A stretch of DNA of 64,000 nt, taken from Thauera sp. Its GTDB lineage: Bacteria > Pseudomonadota > Gammaproteobacteria > Burkholderiales > Rhodocyclaceae. Under the pieces are notes generated by a model, which saw nothing but the letters and a program-made list of their open reading frames with translations, made no database searches and was not told where the DNA came from. A program made the translations under genes and the position numbers. The stretch covers positions 186,001 through 250,000 of the forward strand of contig JACKMB010000006.1 of NCBI GenBank assembly GCA_024235615.1, given 5' to 3'. Positions 26,113-34,970 of the stretch are shown one piece after another (the first letter of the stretch is position 1; each line of letters opens with the position of its first letter).

Positions 26113-27776
26113 GATGAGGTGCTCCCTGGGGTGACGTGGTGAGTGTCCGGTGCGGCCGAGTCCGGACCCGGCGCGGAAGCTGCCGCGTCGGACTGCGCCG
26201 CGATCGGGGTGACCATCAGGGTGAGGCCGTCGATGCCCGCCACGCGCACACGCCCGCCCGGCGCGAGCGCTTCAGCACTGCGCGCGCGCCAGTGCTCGCC
26301 ATGCACCGCGATCCACCAGTCGCCGTCGTCGGTGGCACGCTCGACCACACCGAGGGCGCCGAGCATCTCCTCGCTGCCGCTGACCACGGGCCGGCGCAGG
26401 CTGCGCGCGGCGAAGCTGCCGATGGCGATGATGACTGCGGCGCTGGCGAGCGCCATGCCGACGATCAGTGCGATCGGGATGCCGAAGCCGGGCATGTCGG
26501 CGTCCATCAGGAACAGGCCGCCGACCACGAAGGCGATGATGCCGCCCACGCCGAGCACGCCGAAGCTGGGCAGGAAGGCCTCGGCCAGCATCAGGCCGGC
26601 GCCCACCGCAAGCAGCAGCACGCCTGCCCAGTTCACCGGCAGCAGCTGGAAGGCGTAGAGCGCGATCAGCAGCGAGATCGCGCCCGCCACGCCGGGCACG
26701 CCGAAGCCGGGCGAGGTGAACTCGAAGAACAGGCCGTAGATGCCGATCATCATCAGGATCAGCGCCACCTGCGGGTTGGCGAGCGCGGCGAGGATGCGGT
26801 TGCGCCAGTCCGGCTCCATGCGCTCGATGGCGATGCCGGCGGTGGCGAGGGTGCGCGTGCCGTCGAGCACGGCGACCTCGCGGCCGTCGAGCCGCTTCAG
26901 CAGGGAGGGGGTGTCGATGGCGATGAGCTCGATGACGCCTTTCGCCAGCGCCTCCTCGGCGGACAGGCTGGCGGCCTCGCGCACCGCGCGCTCGGCGAAG
27001 TCGACGTCGCGCCCGCGCAGCTGGGCCAGGCTGCGGATGTAGGCGGTGGCGTCGGACATGGACTTGGCGGCCATGGCGTCGGTGGGGGCCGCGCTGCGCT
27101 GCGCCGCTGCTGGTGACGAAGGCGCTTCAATGACGGGTCGATCGGACGCGGACGGCGGCGCGTTCGCTTCGTCGTCCCTGATCTCCGGTGTGGTTTCCGG
27201 GCTGCGGTTTGCGCTGGCGGGCGGCGATTGGGCGCGCGCGCGGGGGGGTGATGCGCCCGACGTGGAGCCCGACCCATCCCGCTCCGAGCCCGCAGCCTCG
27301 GCCGGTGCCGACTCGTCGCCGAGCGGCGGCATGCGTCCGGGCTGCGCACCGCCGATGCCGATCGCCACGGGGGTGGCCGCGCCGAGGTTGGTGGCCGGCG
27401 CCATGGCGGCGATGTGGCTCGCGTACAGGATGTAGGTACCGGCGCTCGCCGCGCGCGCGCCCTCCGGGGAGACGAAGGTGGCCACCGGCACCGGCGAGGC
27501 GAGGATGTCCTTGATGATCGAACGCATCGAGGTGTCGAGCCCGCCCGGGGTGTCGAGCTCGATTACCACCAGCTGGGCGCCCGTGCTGGCGGCGCGTGTC
27601 AGTCCCTTGTGGATGTAGTCGGCGCTGGCGGGGCCGATGGCGCCGTCCACCCGCAGCACCAGCGCACCCGCCGCGCTCGATCCGGCCTGCGATGCGAGCA
27701 GGAGCAGCACCAGCCCGATCAAGGCCAGGATGGCGCTCGTCGAAGTGCGCAGCGCCGAGGGGGGAGGAGCGGGCAT
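26109..27776 (-). CDS. NfeD-type membrane serine protease with long low-complexity insert
   Basis: A 555-residue protein: signal anchor (about residues 12-35), ClpP-like protease domain, about four membrane helices (roughly 325-440) and a C-terminal NfeD OB-fold domain. [10 protein letters not shown] (76-85) and [10 protein letters not shown] (108-117, with candidate catalytic Ser111) are typical. The catalytic lysine region ([15 protein letters not shown], Lys238) lies about 90 residues further on than expected because residues about 142-232 are a Ser/Pro/Ala-rich insert without structure signals. The ATG at 27776 has GGAG 8 nt upstream. It is coupled to the slipin gene. Confidence 0.9.
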   Translation of the reverse strand: MPAPPPSALRTSTSAILALIGLVLLLLASQAGSSAAGALVLRVDGAIGPASADYIHKGLTRAASTGAQLVVIELDTPGGLDTSMRSIIKDILASPVPVATFVSPEGARAASAGTYILYASHIAAMAPATNLGAATPVAIGIGGAQPGRMPPLGDESAPAEAAGSERDGSGSTSGASPPRARAQSPPASANRSPETTPEIRDDEANAPPSASDRPVIEAPSSPAAAQRSAAPTDAMAAKSMSDATAYIRSLAQLRGRDVDFAERAVREAASLSAEEALAKGVIELIAIDTPSLLKRLDGREVAVLDGTRTLATAGIAIERMEPDWRNRILAALANPQVALILMMIGIYGLFFEFTSPGFGVPGVAGAISLLIALYAFQLLPVNWAGVLLLAVGAGLMLAEAFLPSFGVLGVGGIIAFVVGGLFLMDADMPGFGIPIALIVGMALASAAVIIAIGSFAARSLRRPVVSGSEEMLGALGVVERATDDGDWWIAVHGEHWRARSAEALAPGGRVRVAGIDGLTLMVTPIAAQSDAAASAPGPDSAAPDTHHVTPGSTSS

Positions 27777-27829
27777 TCCAGTCTCTCCGTCGCAGTCCGC
27801 GGGCGGATGGCCCACGGCTCTTCAATCGG

Positions 27830-27857
27830 AGTGTAGAAGCCATCCCCGAGTTCTCAA
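27830..27857 (-). promoter_or_regulatory. Candidate sigma-70 promoter of the nfeD-slipin operon
   Basis: Read on the minus strand: TTGAGA (27852-27857), 16-nt spacer, TACACT (27830-27835), 54 nt before the nfeD ATG. Confidence 0.5.
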
Positions 27858-27969
27858 GCACGCCGACTCTTTAGCCGCTTGCAAGTGGTGAACGCCGTGG
27901 TCCGGGCGCTCGGTGCCACGCATTCCACCCGCCCTCCTTTGTCGCACTGGCCGTCCCGGTGCAAGGGCT

Positions 27970-28371
27970 TCAATGGCCGCCGAAGCGGTCCATGCGCCGG
28001 CGGTCGCGCTTGGTGGGGCGGCCGTGCAGGTCGGCGCCCGGGGTGGCGGCGAGCTTGCGCAACTCGCGGGCGTGCTCGCGCGCAGCGATGCTCTCGGCGG
28101 TCTCTTCGTACAGGGTTTGCGCCACCGTGGCCGAGCCGCGCCGGTCGGCGATCGCGCACACGAGTACCGTGCGCGTCTCCTCACCGATGGTGATGTCGAG
28201 CCGGTCGCCCGGCTTGACGTCGCGCGCGGGTTTCACCGTGATGCCGTTGAGCTTGACCTTGCCGCCGTCGACCGCCTCGGTCGCCGCCGTGCGGTGCTTG
28301 TAGAAGCGCGCCGCCCACAACCATTTGTCGAGGCGGGTGCGTGCGGGATCGGTGAGTGGGTGTGCGGGCAT
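27970..28371 (-). CDS. hslR: Ribosome-associated heat shock protein Hsp15 / S4-domain RNA-binding protein
   Basis: A 133-residue protein with the S4 fold near the N-terminus (TRLDKWLWAARFYKHRTAA, then GGKVKLNGITVKPARDVKPG, residues about 12-60). In E. coli Hsp15 rescues 50S subunits carrying a nascent chain with tRNA. The C-terminal tail is highly basic (GRPTKRDRRRMDRFGG), as in that family. It stands alone between nfeD and traT. Confidence 0.92.
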   Translation of the reverse strand: MPAHPLTDPARTRLDKWLWAARFYKHRTAATEAVDGGKVKLNGITVKPARDVKPGDRLDITIGEETRTVLVCAIADRRGSATVAQTLYEETAESIAAREHARELRKLAATPGADLHGRPTKRDRRRMDRFGGH

Positions 28372-28496
28372 GGCTGGGCGCTGCGGCGAGGGGGCGGACG
28401 TGAAACGGCGCGGTCGACATTATCGACAGCGCCGTGCCCAGAGGCAAAGCCCGACCTCGCGCGCGGGCCAGCTCCCGATGCAGCCCGCGGCGGAGA

Positions 28497-29234
28497 TCAG
28501 AACAACCCGGCGATCGAAGTGATCAGGCCCTTCTTCAGCTCGGGCAGCGCCTCCTCGAAGGCGAGATTGACCTTGTTCGCGCTCGAGCCGATGCGGGTCT
28601 GGTAGGTCTTGTAGGACGACTCCTCGTCGTAGGACACCTGCGAGCCGCCGCTGTTGCCTTGGCGCAGGCTGTGGTTCGAGCTCACCTTCGCCTTGCCGGC
28701 GCCGCGGATGCGCTCCTTGATCTGCAGGTCGGTGATCATCGAGAAGTACACGTCCTTGACCGCGGCGCCGGCGATGCCCTCGGCCAGCGAGCCGATCAGG
28801 CCGGCGGCGGCGATGCCGCGGCCGCTGGCGCCGCCGGCGTAGGCCGCGCCGGCGCCCAGCACCAGGCCGCCCGAGGCGGCGACCCCGTAGCCCTGGTTGA
28901 CCGCCGCCTCGATCGCAGTGGGTGCCGACTTGCCGACCTGCAGGATGTTGGCCTGCAGGATGTAGTGCGCCGCGTCCGGGTCCTGCAGCAGGGTATAGCC
29001 CTTGGCCTGCAGCGCGGCGGCGATCTCGTCATTCACCGCGAGGTCGGGCTTGTCGGAGGTGTTGCGGATCTGCAGGAAGATGGTGCGCTTGTCGGCGCCG
29101 ACCGGGTCGAGGAAGACCGTATCCGACATCTTGGTCTGCACGTCGAGGTCGCGTTTGCTGATGGCGACGTGGGCGGCGGCGCAACCGGTGAGGACGAAGG
29201 CGGCGGCGGTGATGAGGGCGATTCGCTTGAGCAT
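28497..29234 (-). CDS. traT: TraT-like complement resistance lipoprotein
   Basis: A 245-residue outer-membrane lipoprotein. The signal ends in lipobox LTGC (Cys18). TraT family segments are KMSDTVFLDPV, NTSDKP, ILQVGKSAPTAIEAA, a Gly/Ala-rich hydrophobic region (GLVLGAGAAYAGGASG) and YKTYQTRIGSSANKVNL. On F-like plasmids TraT gives surface exclusion and serum resistance. This copy is chromosomal, without tra genes nearby, so its role is open. The ATG at 29234 starts the signal peptide; codons upstream in frame do not. Confidence 0.93.
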   Translation of the reverse strand: MLKRIALITAAAFVLTGCAAAHVAISKRDLDVQTKMSDTVFLDPVGADKRTIFLQIRNTSDKPDLAVNDEIAAALQAKGYTLLQDPDAAHYILQANILQVGKSAPTAIEAAVNQGYGVAASGGLVLGAGAAYAGGASGRGIAAAGLIGSLAEGIAGAAVKDVYFSMITDLQIKERIRGAGKAKVSSNHSLRQGNSGGSQVSYDEESSYKTYQTRIGSSANKVNLAFEEALPELKKGLITSIAGLF

Positions 29235-29343
29235 CGGGAGACTTCCTCGAGGACGGATGGAGAGGGCAGGGCACGGATTTCGCAGTGATCCGGAGATGAC
29301 TTCGCAGGGGCTTCCGTTACAGGCGCACGTCATATGAAATTCG

Positions 29344-29373
29344 ATTATAGAGTCCGATCCGCCTTTTTGTCAT
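29344..29373 (-). promoter_or_regulatory. Candidate sigma-70 promoter of traT
   Basis: Read on the minus strand: ATGACA (29368-29373), 18-nt spacer, consensus TATAAT (29344-29349), 110 nt before the ATG. The -35 lies inside an inverted repeat. Confidence 0.6.
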
Positions 29374-29394
29374 TCATTTGAAATGCTGAATGAC
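29369..29394. promoter_or_regulatory. Inverted repeat overlapping the traT -35 element (operator candidate)
   Basis: GTCATTCA (29369-29376) and TGAATGAC (29387-29394) are perfect 8-bp arms with a 10-nt spacer in a locally AT-rich stretch. The left arm covers the -35 hexamer, as expected for a repressor site. It could also fold as an RNA hairpin from read-through of cysN. Confidence 0.4.
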
Positions 29395-29418
29395 TTTCTT
29401 CGAGGCCCGTAAACGAAG

Positions 29419-29448
29419 AACCCCGGCGCCCTTGCGGGGGCCGGGGTT
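29419..29448 (-). terminator. Rho-independent terminator after cysN
   Basis: AACCCCGG (29419-29426) pairs with CCGGGGTT (29441-29448); inner bases extend the stem. Read on the minus strand it lies 25 nt after the cysN stop and is followed by CTTCGTTT. Confidence 0.8.
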
Positions 29449-29473
29449 CGATCGCAGCGGAAGACTGGCGCGA

Positions 29474-30754
29474 TCAGCCGATCATGCCTGCGCCCACGGT
29501 GTTGTTGGTGCTTTCGTCGATGATGATGAAGGCGCCGGTGGCGCGGTTGTCGGCGTAGCGGTCGGCGACGATCGGTTGCGCGAGCTTGAGCGTTACCCGG
29601 GCGATGTCGTTCATCGCCAAGCCGTTGGTGGCCTCCTGCTCGAGCGTGTTTACATCGAGCCGGTAGTCGATCTTCGCGAGCTTGGCCTTCACCTCGCGGG
29701 TGGTGTGGCGCACCAGATAGGTGCGTGCCGGAGACAGCGGAGTCTCGGACAGCCAGCATACGGTGGCGTCGATCTGCTTGACCGGCTCGGGCGCCTCGGC
29801 GGACTTGACGATGAGGTCGCCGCGCGAGATGTCGATCTCGTCCTCGAGCAGCAGGGTCACCGACTGCTCGTGGATGGCGCGCGGCAGGCTCTCACCGCCG
29901 AGCTCGATCTTCCTGACTCGGCTGCTGGCTCCCGAGGGCAGCACGGTGACAGCGTCGCCGACGGCGATCTCGCCCGATTCGACCCGGCCCATGAAGCCGC
30001 GGTAGTCGTGCAGTTCGGGGTTGGCGGAGTCCTGCGGGCGGCATACGAACTGCACCGGGAAGCGGAAGTCCTCGGCCTGCTCGGTGTGCGCTGCGGGGGC
30101 GTTCTCGAGGATGTCGAGCAGCGTCGGGCCGTCGTACCAGGCGAGGCGCTCGCCGCGGTCGACGATCATGTCGCCTTCGAGCGCCGAGATCGGGATGAAG
30201 CGCACGTCCTTGATGCCGAGCCTGGCGGCGAAGGCGAGGTATTCGGCCTTGATGCGCTCGAACACGGCCTGGTCGTAGTCGACCAGGTCCATCTTGTTGA
30301 CCGCGACCAGCAGGTGGGGGATGCCGACCAGGCTGGCCAGATAGGAGTGGCGGCGGGTCTGGGTAAGCACGCCCTTGCGCGCGTCGATGAGGATGATGGC
30401 GAGGTTGGCGGTGGAGGCCGCGGTAACCATGTTGCGGGTGTACTGCTCGTGGCCGGGGGCGTCGGCGATGATGTACTTGCGCCGGCCGGTGGAGAAGTAG
30501 CGGTAGGCGACGTCGATGGTGATGCCCTGTTCGCGTTCGGCCTGCAGGCCGTCGGTGAGCAGCGACAGGTCGACCGCGCTCATGCCGCGCTTGGCGGAGG
30601 TCTTCTCGATGGCGTTGAGGGTGTCGGCGAGGATGGTCTTGGTGTCGAACAGCAGGCGGCCGATCAGGGTGCTCTTGCCGTCGTCGACGCTGCCGCAGGT
30701 GAGGAAGCGCAACAGGCCGTTGTCGATGTCGGGGAGGTTTTCAAGGGCGGACAT
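29474..30754 (-). CDS. cysN: Sulfate adenylyltransferase subunit 1 (GTPase) CysN
   Basis: GTPase subunit that drives sulfate activation to adenylyl sulfate by CysD. The 426-residue protein has P-loop GSVDDGKSTLIGRL (about 21-34), DAPGHEQY (about 106-113) and NKMDLVDYD (about 161-169), then the elongation-factor-like beta-barrel domains. It ends without a CysC (APS kinase) domain. This fits a direct APS reductase pathway, since the CysH here has the iron-sulfur cysteines. ATG at 30754 is the natural start; it follows cysD after a gap filled by heptanucleotide repeats. Confidence 0.97.
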   Translation of the reverse strand: MSALENLPDIDNGLLRFLTCGSVDDGKSTLIGRLLFDTKTILADTLNAIEKTSAKRGMSAVDLSLLTDGLQAEREQGITIDVAYRYFSTGRRKYIIADAPGHEQYTRNMVTAASTANLAIILIDARKGVLTQTRRHSYLASLVGIPHLLVAVNKMDLVDYDQAVFERIKAEYLAFAARLGIKDVRFIPISALEGDMIVDRGERLAWYDGPTLLDILENAPAAHTEQAEDFRFPVQFVCRPQDSANPELHDYRGFMGRVESGEIAVGDAVTVLPSGASSRVRKIELGGESLPRAIHEQSVTLLLEDEIDISRGDLIVKSAEAPEPVKQIDATVCWLSETPLSPARTYLVRHTTREVKAKLAKIDYRLDVNTLEQEATNGLAMNDIARVTLKLAQPIVADRYADNRATGAFIIIDESTNNTVGAGMIG

Positions 30755-30773
30755 GGTTTGGATTCCGTGCAAG

Positions 30774-30815
30774 GTGAGGCGCGAGGCGTGAGGCGTGAGG
30801 CGTGAGGCGTCAGGA
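30774..30815. repeat. Heptanucleotide tandem repeat between cysD and cysN
   Basis: Six consecutive 7-nt units: GTGAGGC, GCGAGGC, GTGAGGC, GTGAGGC, GTGAGGC, GTCAGGA (30774-30815). It fills most of the 73-nt cysD-cysN gap. The same unit type recurs after ridA at 63024-63072, so it is an interspersed family rather than a local accident. Confidence 0.85.
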
Positions 30816-30827
30816 GGCGTGAAGCGC

Positions 30828-31742
30828 TCAGAAGTAACCTTCCTTCTTCCGCTGCTCCATCGACGCTTCCGAAGTCTGGTCATCCATCCGCGTCGCACCG
30901 CGCTCGGTGATCGTCGTGGTCGCGGTCTCGGCGAGGATCTTCTCCACCGTATCCGCATCCGACTCCACCGGTGCCGTGCAGGTGATGTCGCCCACGGTGC
31001 GGAAGCGCACCAGCACGTCCTCGACCACGTCGCCGTCCTTGGCCGGGGTGAGCTCGGTCACCGGCTGCAGCAGGCCGCTCTTGCGCACCACCGGGCGCAC
31101 ATGCGCGAAGTAGATCGACGGCAGCTCCAGCTGCTCGCGCTGGATGTACTGCCACACGTCGAGCTCGGTCCAGTTGCTGATCGGGAAGGCGCGGATGTTC
31201 TCGCCCTTGTGGCTGCGCGCGTTGTACAGGTTCCACAGCTCGGGACGCTGGTTCTTCGGGTCCCACTGACCGAACTCGTCGCGGAAGCTCATGATGCGCT
31301 CCTTGGCGCGCGCCTTCTCCTCGTCGCGGCGGGCGCCGCCGATGCAGGCGTCGAAGCCGAACTCCTCGATCGCCTCCAGCAGCGTCACCGACTGGTGCTT
31401 GTTGCGCGACTCGCCGGCGTGCTTGAGCACCACGGTACCGCGCGCCATCGAGTCTTCCACCGAGCGCACGATCAGGCGTTCGCCCAGTTCGGCGGCGCGC
31501 TTGTCGCGGAAGTCGGTGACCTCCTTGTAGTTGTGGCCGGTGTCGATGTGCATCAGCGGGAAGGGGAAGCGGCCCGGGCGGAAGGCCTTCTCGGCCAGGC
31601 GCAGCAGGCAGATCGAGTCCTTGCCGCCGGAGAACAGCAGCACCGGGTTGGCGCACTGGCCGGCGACCTCGCGCAGGATGTGGATGGCTTCGGCCTCGAG
31701 CCAGTCGAGGTGGGACAGCGTCTGTTTGGTCAGCGTGGACAT
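30828..31742 (-). CDS. cysD: Sulfate adenylyltransferase subunit 2 CysD
   Basis: Catalytic subunit of ATP sulfurylase, 304 residues. It has the PP-loop LLFSGGKDSICLLRLA (about residues 35-50), FPLMHIDTGHNYKEV, GGARRDEEKARAKERI and FPISNWTELDVWQYI, all typical of CysD. The C-terminus ends RKKEGYF as in the family. It lies between a small ORF and cysN in the minus-strand cys operon. Confidence 0.97.
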   Translation of the reverse strand: MSTLTKQTLSHLDWLEAEAIHILREVAGQCANPVLLFSGGKDSICLLRLAEKAFRPGRFPFPLMHIDTGHNYKEVTDFRDKRAAELGERLIVRSVEDSMARGTVVLKHAGESRNKHQSVTLLEAIEEFGFDACIGGARRDEEKARAKERIMSFRDEFGQWDPKNQRPELWNLYNARSHKGENIRAFPISNWTELDVWQYIQREQLELPSIYFAHVRPVVRKSGLLQPVTELTPAKDGDVVEDVLVRFRTVGDITCTAPVESDADTVEKILAETATTTITERGATRMDDQTSEASMEQRKKEGYF

Positions 31743-31749
31743 GGTGCGA

Positions 31750-31902
31750 TTACCGTTGCGGATGCTTGATCGGATGGGTTCGGAATGCGCGCAGCGCCGC
31801 CTTGAGGCCGGCGCGCAACGCGAGCAGGCGCTGCTGCAGGCTGCGGCGACCGGCGCCGATCGCCGGGCTGTGCGTGGCCTGGGCGGGGTGCTTGCCGTTC
31901 AT
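31750..31902 (-). CDS. Small unannotated ORF between cysH and cysD, 50 residues
   Basis: An ORF starting 3 nt after the cysH stop and ending 7 nt before the cysD start. It would give a basic 50-residue peptide (MNGKHPAQATHSPAIGAGRR, then a Leu/Ala/Arg-rich amphipathic helix, ending HPQR). Nearly every codon ends in G or C, as in the neighbouring genes, which supports translation. No Shine-Dalgarno of note, so translational coupling to cysH would be needed. No family recognised. Confidence 0.5.
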   Translation of the reverse strand: MNGKHPAQATHSPAIGAGRRSLQQRLLALRAGLKAALRAFRTHPIKHPQR

Positions 31903-31905
31903 GGC

Positions 31906-32676
31906 TCAGCTTGCCTTGACGTGGAGACCGCACTCCTTGGTCTCCGGATTCTCCCACCACCAGCGTCCGGCGCGTACGTCCTCGCCGACCGCGATCGCGC
32001 GCGTGCAGGGCGCGCAGCCGATGCTGGGGTAGAACTGGTCGTGCAGGGCGTTGTACGGCACCTCGTTGATCCGGATGTAGGCCCACACCTCGGTCTCGCT
32101 CCAGTCCGAGAGCGGGTTGAGCTTCTCCAGGCCGTTGGCGGTGTCGGTCTCGCGGACCGGCAGGCCGGAGCGGGTGACCGACTGCGCCGCGCGCAGGCCG
32201 GTGATCCAGGCCTTGCGGCCGGCGAGCGCGCGGCGCAGCGGCTCCATCTTGCGTACGCCGCAGCAGGCCTTGCGCAGCTCGACCGAGTCGTAGAAGGCGT
32301 TGATGCCGTGGCCGCGCACGTACTGTTCGACCGCGCCGGCGTCCGGGAAGTAGATCTCGAGCTTCGTGTCGTAGCGCCGCTCGACCTCGCCGATCAGCGT
32401 GTAGGTCTCGGCGGGCAGTCGCCCGGTGTCGAGCGAGAAGACGGTGATCGGCAGGGCGTGCGACAGGATCAGGTCGGTCAGCACCATGTCTTCGGCGCCG
32501 AAGCTGTTGGCGAAGGCGAGCTCGCCATGCGCGCCGAACTCGGCCACGGCCTCGCGCAGCAGCGCGAGCGCGGCGGCGGACTTTGCGCCCACGGTGGCGC
32601 GCAGGGCGTCGGTCAGCGCGGGCTGGGTGGCTGCGTTGGCGGGCGCGGGGCGCAGCGCGGAGACGGCGGCGTTCAT
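31906..32676 (-). CDS. cysH: Adenylyl-sulfate reductase CysH (thioredoxin-dependent, [4Fe-4S] type)
   Basis: Reduces activated sulfate to sulfite. The 256-residue protein has NSFGAEDMVLTDLI (about 57-70), SLDTGRLPAETY, and the cysteine pairs Cys138-Cys139 (KACCGVRK) and Cys221-x2-Cys224 (GCAPC) that bind [4Fe-4S] in APS-preferring enzymes. The catalytic cysteine is Cys249 in KECGLHVK. The presence of the cluster cysteines argues for APS rather than PAPS as substrate, consistent with the missing CysC domain. It overlaps the DUF934 gene by 4 nt. Confidence 0.96.
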   Translation of the reverse strand: MNAAVSALRPAPANAATQPALTDALRATVGAKSAAALALLREAVAEFGAHGELAFANSFGAEDMVLTDLILSHALPITVFSLDTGRLPAETYTLIGEVERRYDTKLEIYFPDAGAVEQYVRGHGINAFYDSVELRKACCGVRKMEPLRRALAGRKAWITGLRAAQSVTRSGLPVRETDTANGLEKLNPLSDWSETEVWAYIRINEVPYNALHDQFYPSIGCAPCTRAIAVGEDVRAGRWWWENPETKECGLHVKAS

Positions 32677-33227
32677 GGCTGCACCTCGTGGCCGTTGCCG
32701 CGTTCGACACGGCGGAACAGCGGCAGCGGATCCTTGACCGAGCGCTGGTAGGGCTGGGTGAAGTCGTCGATGCTGGCGATGGCGGCCTCGAGCTGTTCGT
32801 CGGTGTAGCGCTCGGCCTGCGGCTGCAGGGCGTCGAAGCCGCAGCGCGTCATGTAGTTGAACTGGTCGCGCAGTACCTGGCCGATCGCACGCAGCTCGCC
32901 CCGGTAGCCGTAGCGGGTGCGCAGCAGAGTGGCGGCGGAGTAGCTGCGGCCGTCGGTGAACTTGGGGAAGTGCAGGCCGACGAACTGCAGCAGGCCGAGG
33001 TCTTCAGCGAGCGCGGCGACGTCCTCGCCCGCGGCCAGCCACACGCCCACCTCGCCGCTGCGCGCACGCGCCAGCAGCTCGTCGCGGCGCGCCTGCCACA
33101 CGGCGAGCGGCACGAGCACGGGGCCGGCGGGGACGGCGATGTCGGTGGGCGCCTCGCCCTCGGCGAGGCTAACGGTCAGGCGGTTGTCGGCGACGACGCG
33201 GCCGTTCTTGATGATCTTGTCAGACAT
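32673..33227 (-). CDS. DUF934 domain protein of the sulfite reduction operon
   Basis: A 184-residue protein that occurs almost only beside cysI/cysH. The conserved core reads IAVPAGPVLVPLAVWQARRD, LLQFVGLHFPKFTDGRSYS and LRTRYGYRGELRAIGQVLRDQ. Its biochemical role is not established; its context suggests assistance in siroheme sulfite reduction. ATG at 33227 was chosen because MSDKIIKNG is the family N-terminus; it overlaps cysI by 8 nt, and its 3' end overlaps cysH. Confidence 0.93.
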   Translation of the reverse strand: MSDKIIKNGRVVADNRLTVSLAEGEAPTDIAVPAGPVLVPLAVWQARRDELLARARSGEVGVWLAAGEDVAALAEDLGLLQFVGLHFPKFTDGRSYSAATLLRTRYGYRGELRAIGQVLRDQFNYMTRCGFDALQPQAERYTDEQLEAAIASIDDFTQPYQRSVKDPLPLFRRVERGNGHEVQP

Positions 33228-34902
33228 GGGCGGCCTTCCTTTGCGGCTGGCGGTCGGCATACACGCGGGCCTTGAAGGGCTCGGTGCCGACGCGTTGAAC
33301 GGTGTCGATGAAGCGCTCGTCCTCGAAGCGCAGTTCTACGTAGGTCTCGAGCAGCTTCTCGATCACGCCGACCACCTCGTCGAGGGCGAAGGAGGGGCCG
33401 ATCACCTTGCCGAGCGTGGTGCCGTTGCCCTGGGTGCCGCCGATGCTCACCTGGTACCACTCCTGGTCGTTCTTATCGACGCCGAGGATGCCGATGTGGC
33501 CGACGTGGTGGTGGCCACAGGAGTTCATGCAGCCGGAGATGTTGAGGTCGATCTCGCCGATGTCGTGCTGGTAGTCGAGGTCGTCGAAGCGGCGCTGGAT
33601 GGCGTCGGCGATCGGGATCGAGCGCGCGTTGGCGAGGCTGCAGAAGTCGCCGCCGGGACAGCAGATGATGTCGGTCAGCAGGCCGATGTTCGGCGTCGCC
33701 AGTCCGGCGGCGCGCGCCGCCTGCCACAGCGCGAAGAGGTCGGCGCGGCGAACGTCGGCGAGCGCGACGTTCTGCTCGTGCAGCATGCGCGCCTCGCCGA
33801 AGCTGAAGCGGTCGGCCAGGTCGGCGATCAGGTCCATCTGCTCGGCGGTGACGTCGCCCGGGGCGGTCCCGGTCTTCTTCAGCGACAGGATCACCGCGGC
33901 GTAGCCGGGCTGGCGGTGGGCACGCACGTTGCGCTTGACCCAGGTGGCGAAGGCCTTGTTGTCGGCGAGCAGCGCGTCGAAGGCGGCGTCGTGCGTGGGC
34001 AGGGCCTCGTAGGCGGGCGGGGCGAAGTGGGCCGACACGCGCGCCAGCTCGGCCGCGGTGATGGTGTTGGGGCCGTCCTTGGAACTGGCCCATTCTTCTT
34101 CCACCTCGCGGGCGAAGGCTTCCGGCCCGAGCGCCTTGACGAGGATCTTGATGCGCGCCTTCCACAGGTTGTCGCGGCGGCCCCAGCGGTTATAGACGCG
34201 CAGGATGGCCTCGCAGTAGCTGATCAGGTGCTGCCAGGGCAGGAAGGGCTTGATCTCCTCGCCCAGGATCGGGGTACGGCCGAGGCCGCCGCCCACCAGC
34301 ACGCGAAAGCCGAGCTCGCCGTCTGCGTTGCGCACCAGGTCGAGGCCGATGTCGTAGACGCGCAGCACCACGCGGTCTTCAGCCGCGCTGTTGAAGGCGA
34401 TCTTGAACTTGCGCGGCAGGAAGGCGAACTCCGGGTTGTAGGTCGCCCACTGGCGCAGGATCTCGGCGAAGGGGCGAGGATCGGCGACCTCGTCGGCGGC
34501 CACGCCGGCGAAGGGGTCGGCGGTGATGTTGCGGATGCAGTTGCCCGAGGTCTGGTTGGCGTGCATCTGCACGCTGGCCAGCTCGGCGAGCATCTCCGGC
34601 ACGTCCTCGAGCTTGGGCCAGTTGAACTGCACGTTGGTGCGGGTGGTGAAGTGGGCGTAACCGCGGTCGTAGCCGCGCGCGAGGTGGGCGAGCTTCCTCA
34701 GCTGGCGGCTGGCGAGGTGGCCGTAGGGCACCGAGATGCGGAACATCGGCGCGTGGCGCTGGATGTAGAGGCCGTTCTGCAGGCGCAGCGGACGGAACTC
34801 GTCGGCCGAGAGCTCGCCGGCCAGGTGACGCCGCATCTGGTCGCGGAACTGGGCGACGCGCTGGTCGAGCAGGCGCTGGTCGTGTTCGTCGTATTGGTAC
34901 AT
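33220..34902 (-). CDS. cysI: Nitrite/sulfite reductase hemoprotein (CysI-like)
   Basis: Siroheme-[4Fe-4S] enzyme reducing sulfite to sulfide, 560 residues. It has the repeat architecture of the family: N-terminal ferrite-like half (PYGHLASRQLRKLAHLA, TTRTNVQFNW), then the cluster and siroheme ligands in CCPGGDFCSLANARS and SGCMNSCGHHHVGHIG (C-x5-C ... C-x3-C). No CysJ flavoprotein is adjacent, so electrons may come from ferredoxin or another donor. It is the first gene of the minus-strand block cysI-DUF934-cysH-ORF50-cysD-cysN, divergent from cysB beyond tauE. Confidence 0.95.
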   Translation of the reverse strand: MYQYDEHDQRLLDQRVAQFRDQMRRHLAGELSADEFRPLRLQNGLYIQRHAPMFRISVPYGHLASRQLRKLAHLARGYDRGYAHFTTRTNVQFNWPKLEDVPEMLAELASVQMHANQTSGNCIRNITADPFAGVAADEVADPRPFAEILRQWATYNPEFAFLPRKFKIAFNSAAEDRVVLRVYDIGLDLVRNADGELGFRVLVGGGLGRTPILGEEIKPFLPWQHLISYCEAILRVYNRWGRRDNLWKARIKILVKALGPEAFAREVEEEWASSKDGPNTITAAELARVSAHFAPPAYEALPTHDAAFDALLADNKAFATWVKRNVRAHRQPGYAAVILSLKKTGTAPGDVTAEQMDLIADLADRFSFGEARMLHEQNVALADVRRADLFALWQAARAAGLATPNIGLLTDIICCPGGDFCSLANARSIPIADAIQRRFDDLDYQHDIGEIDLNISGCMNSCGHHHVGHIGILGVDKNDQEWYQVSIGGTQGNGTTLGKVIGPSFALDEVVGVIEKLLETYVELRFEDERFIDTVQRVGTEPFKARVYADRQPQRKAAHV

Positions 34903-34970
34903 GTGGGCTCTCTCTGTCGTATGCGTGAATTCGGGCCGGGGAGGGGCTTCGTGTTCTTGAGCGCTGCGCT

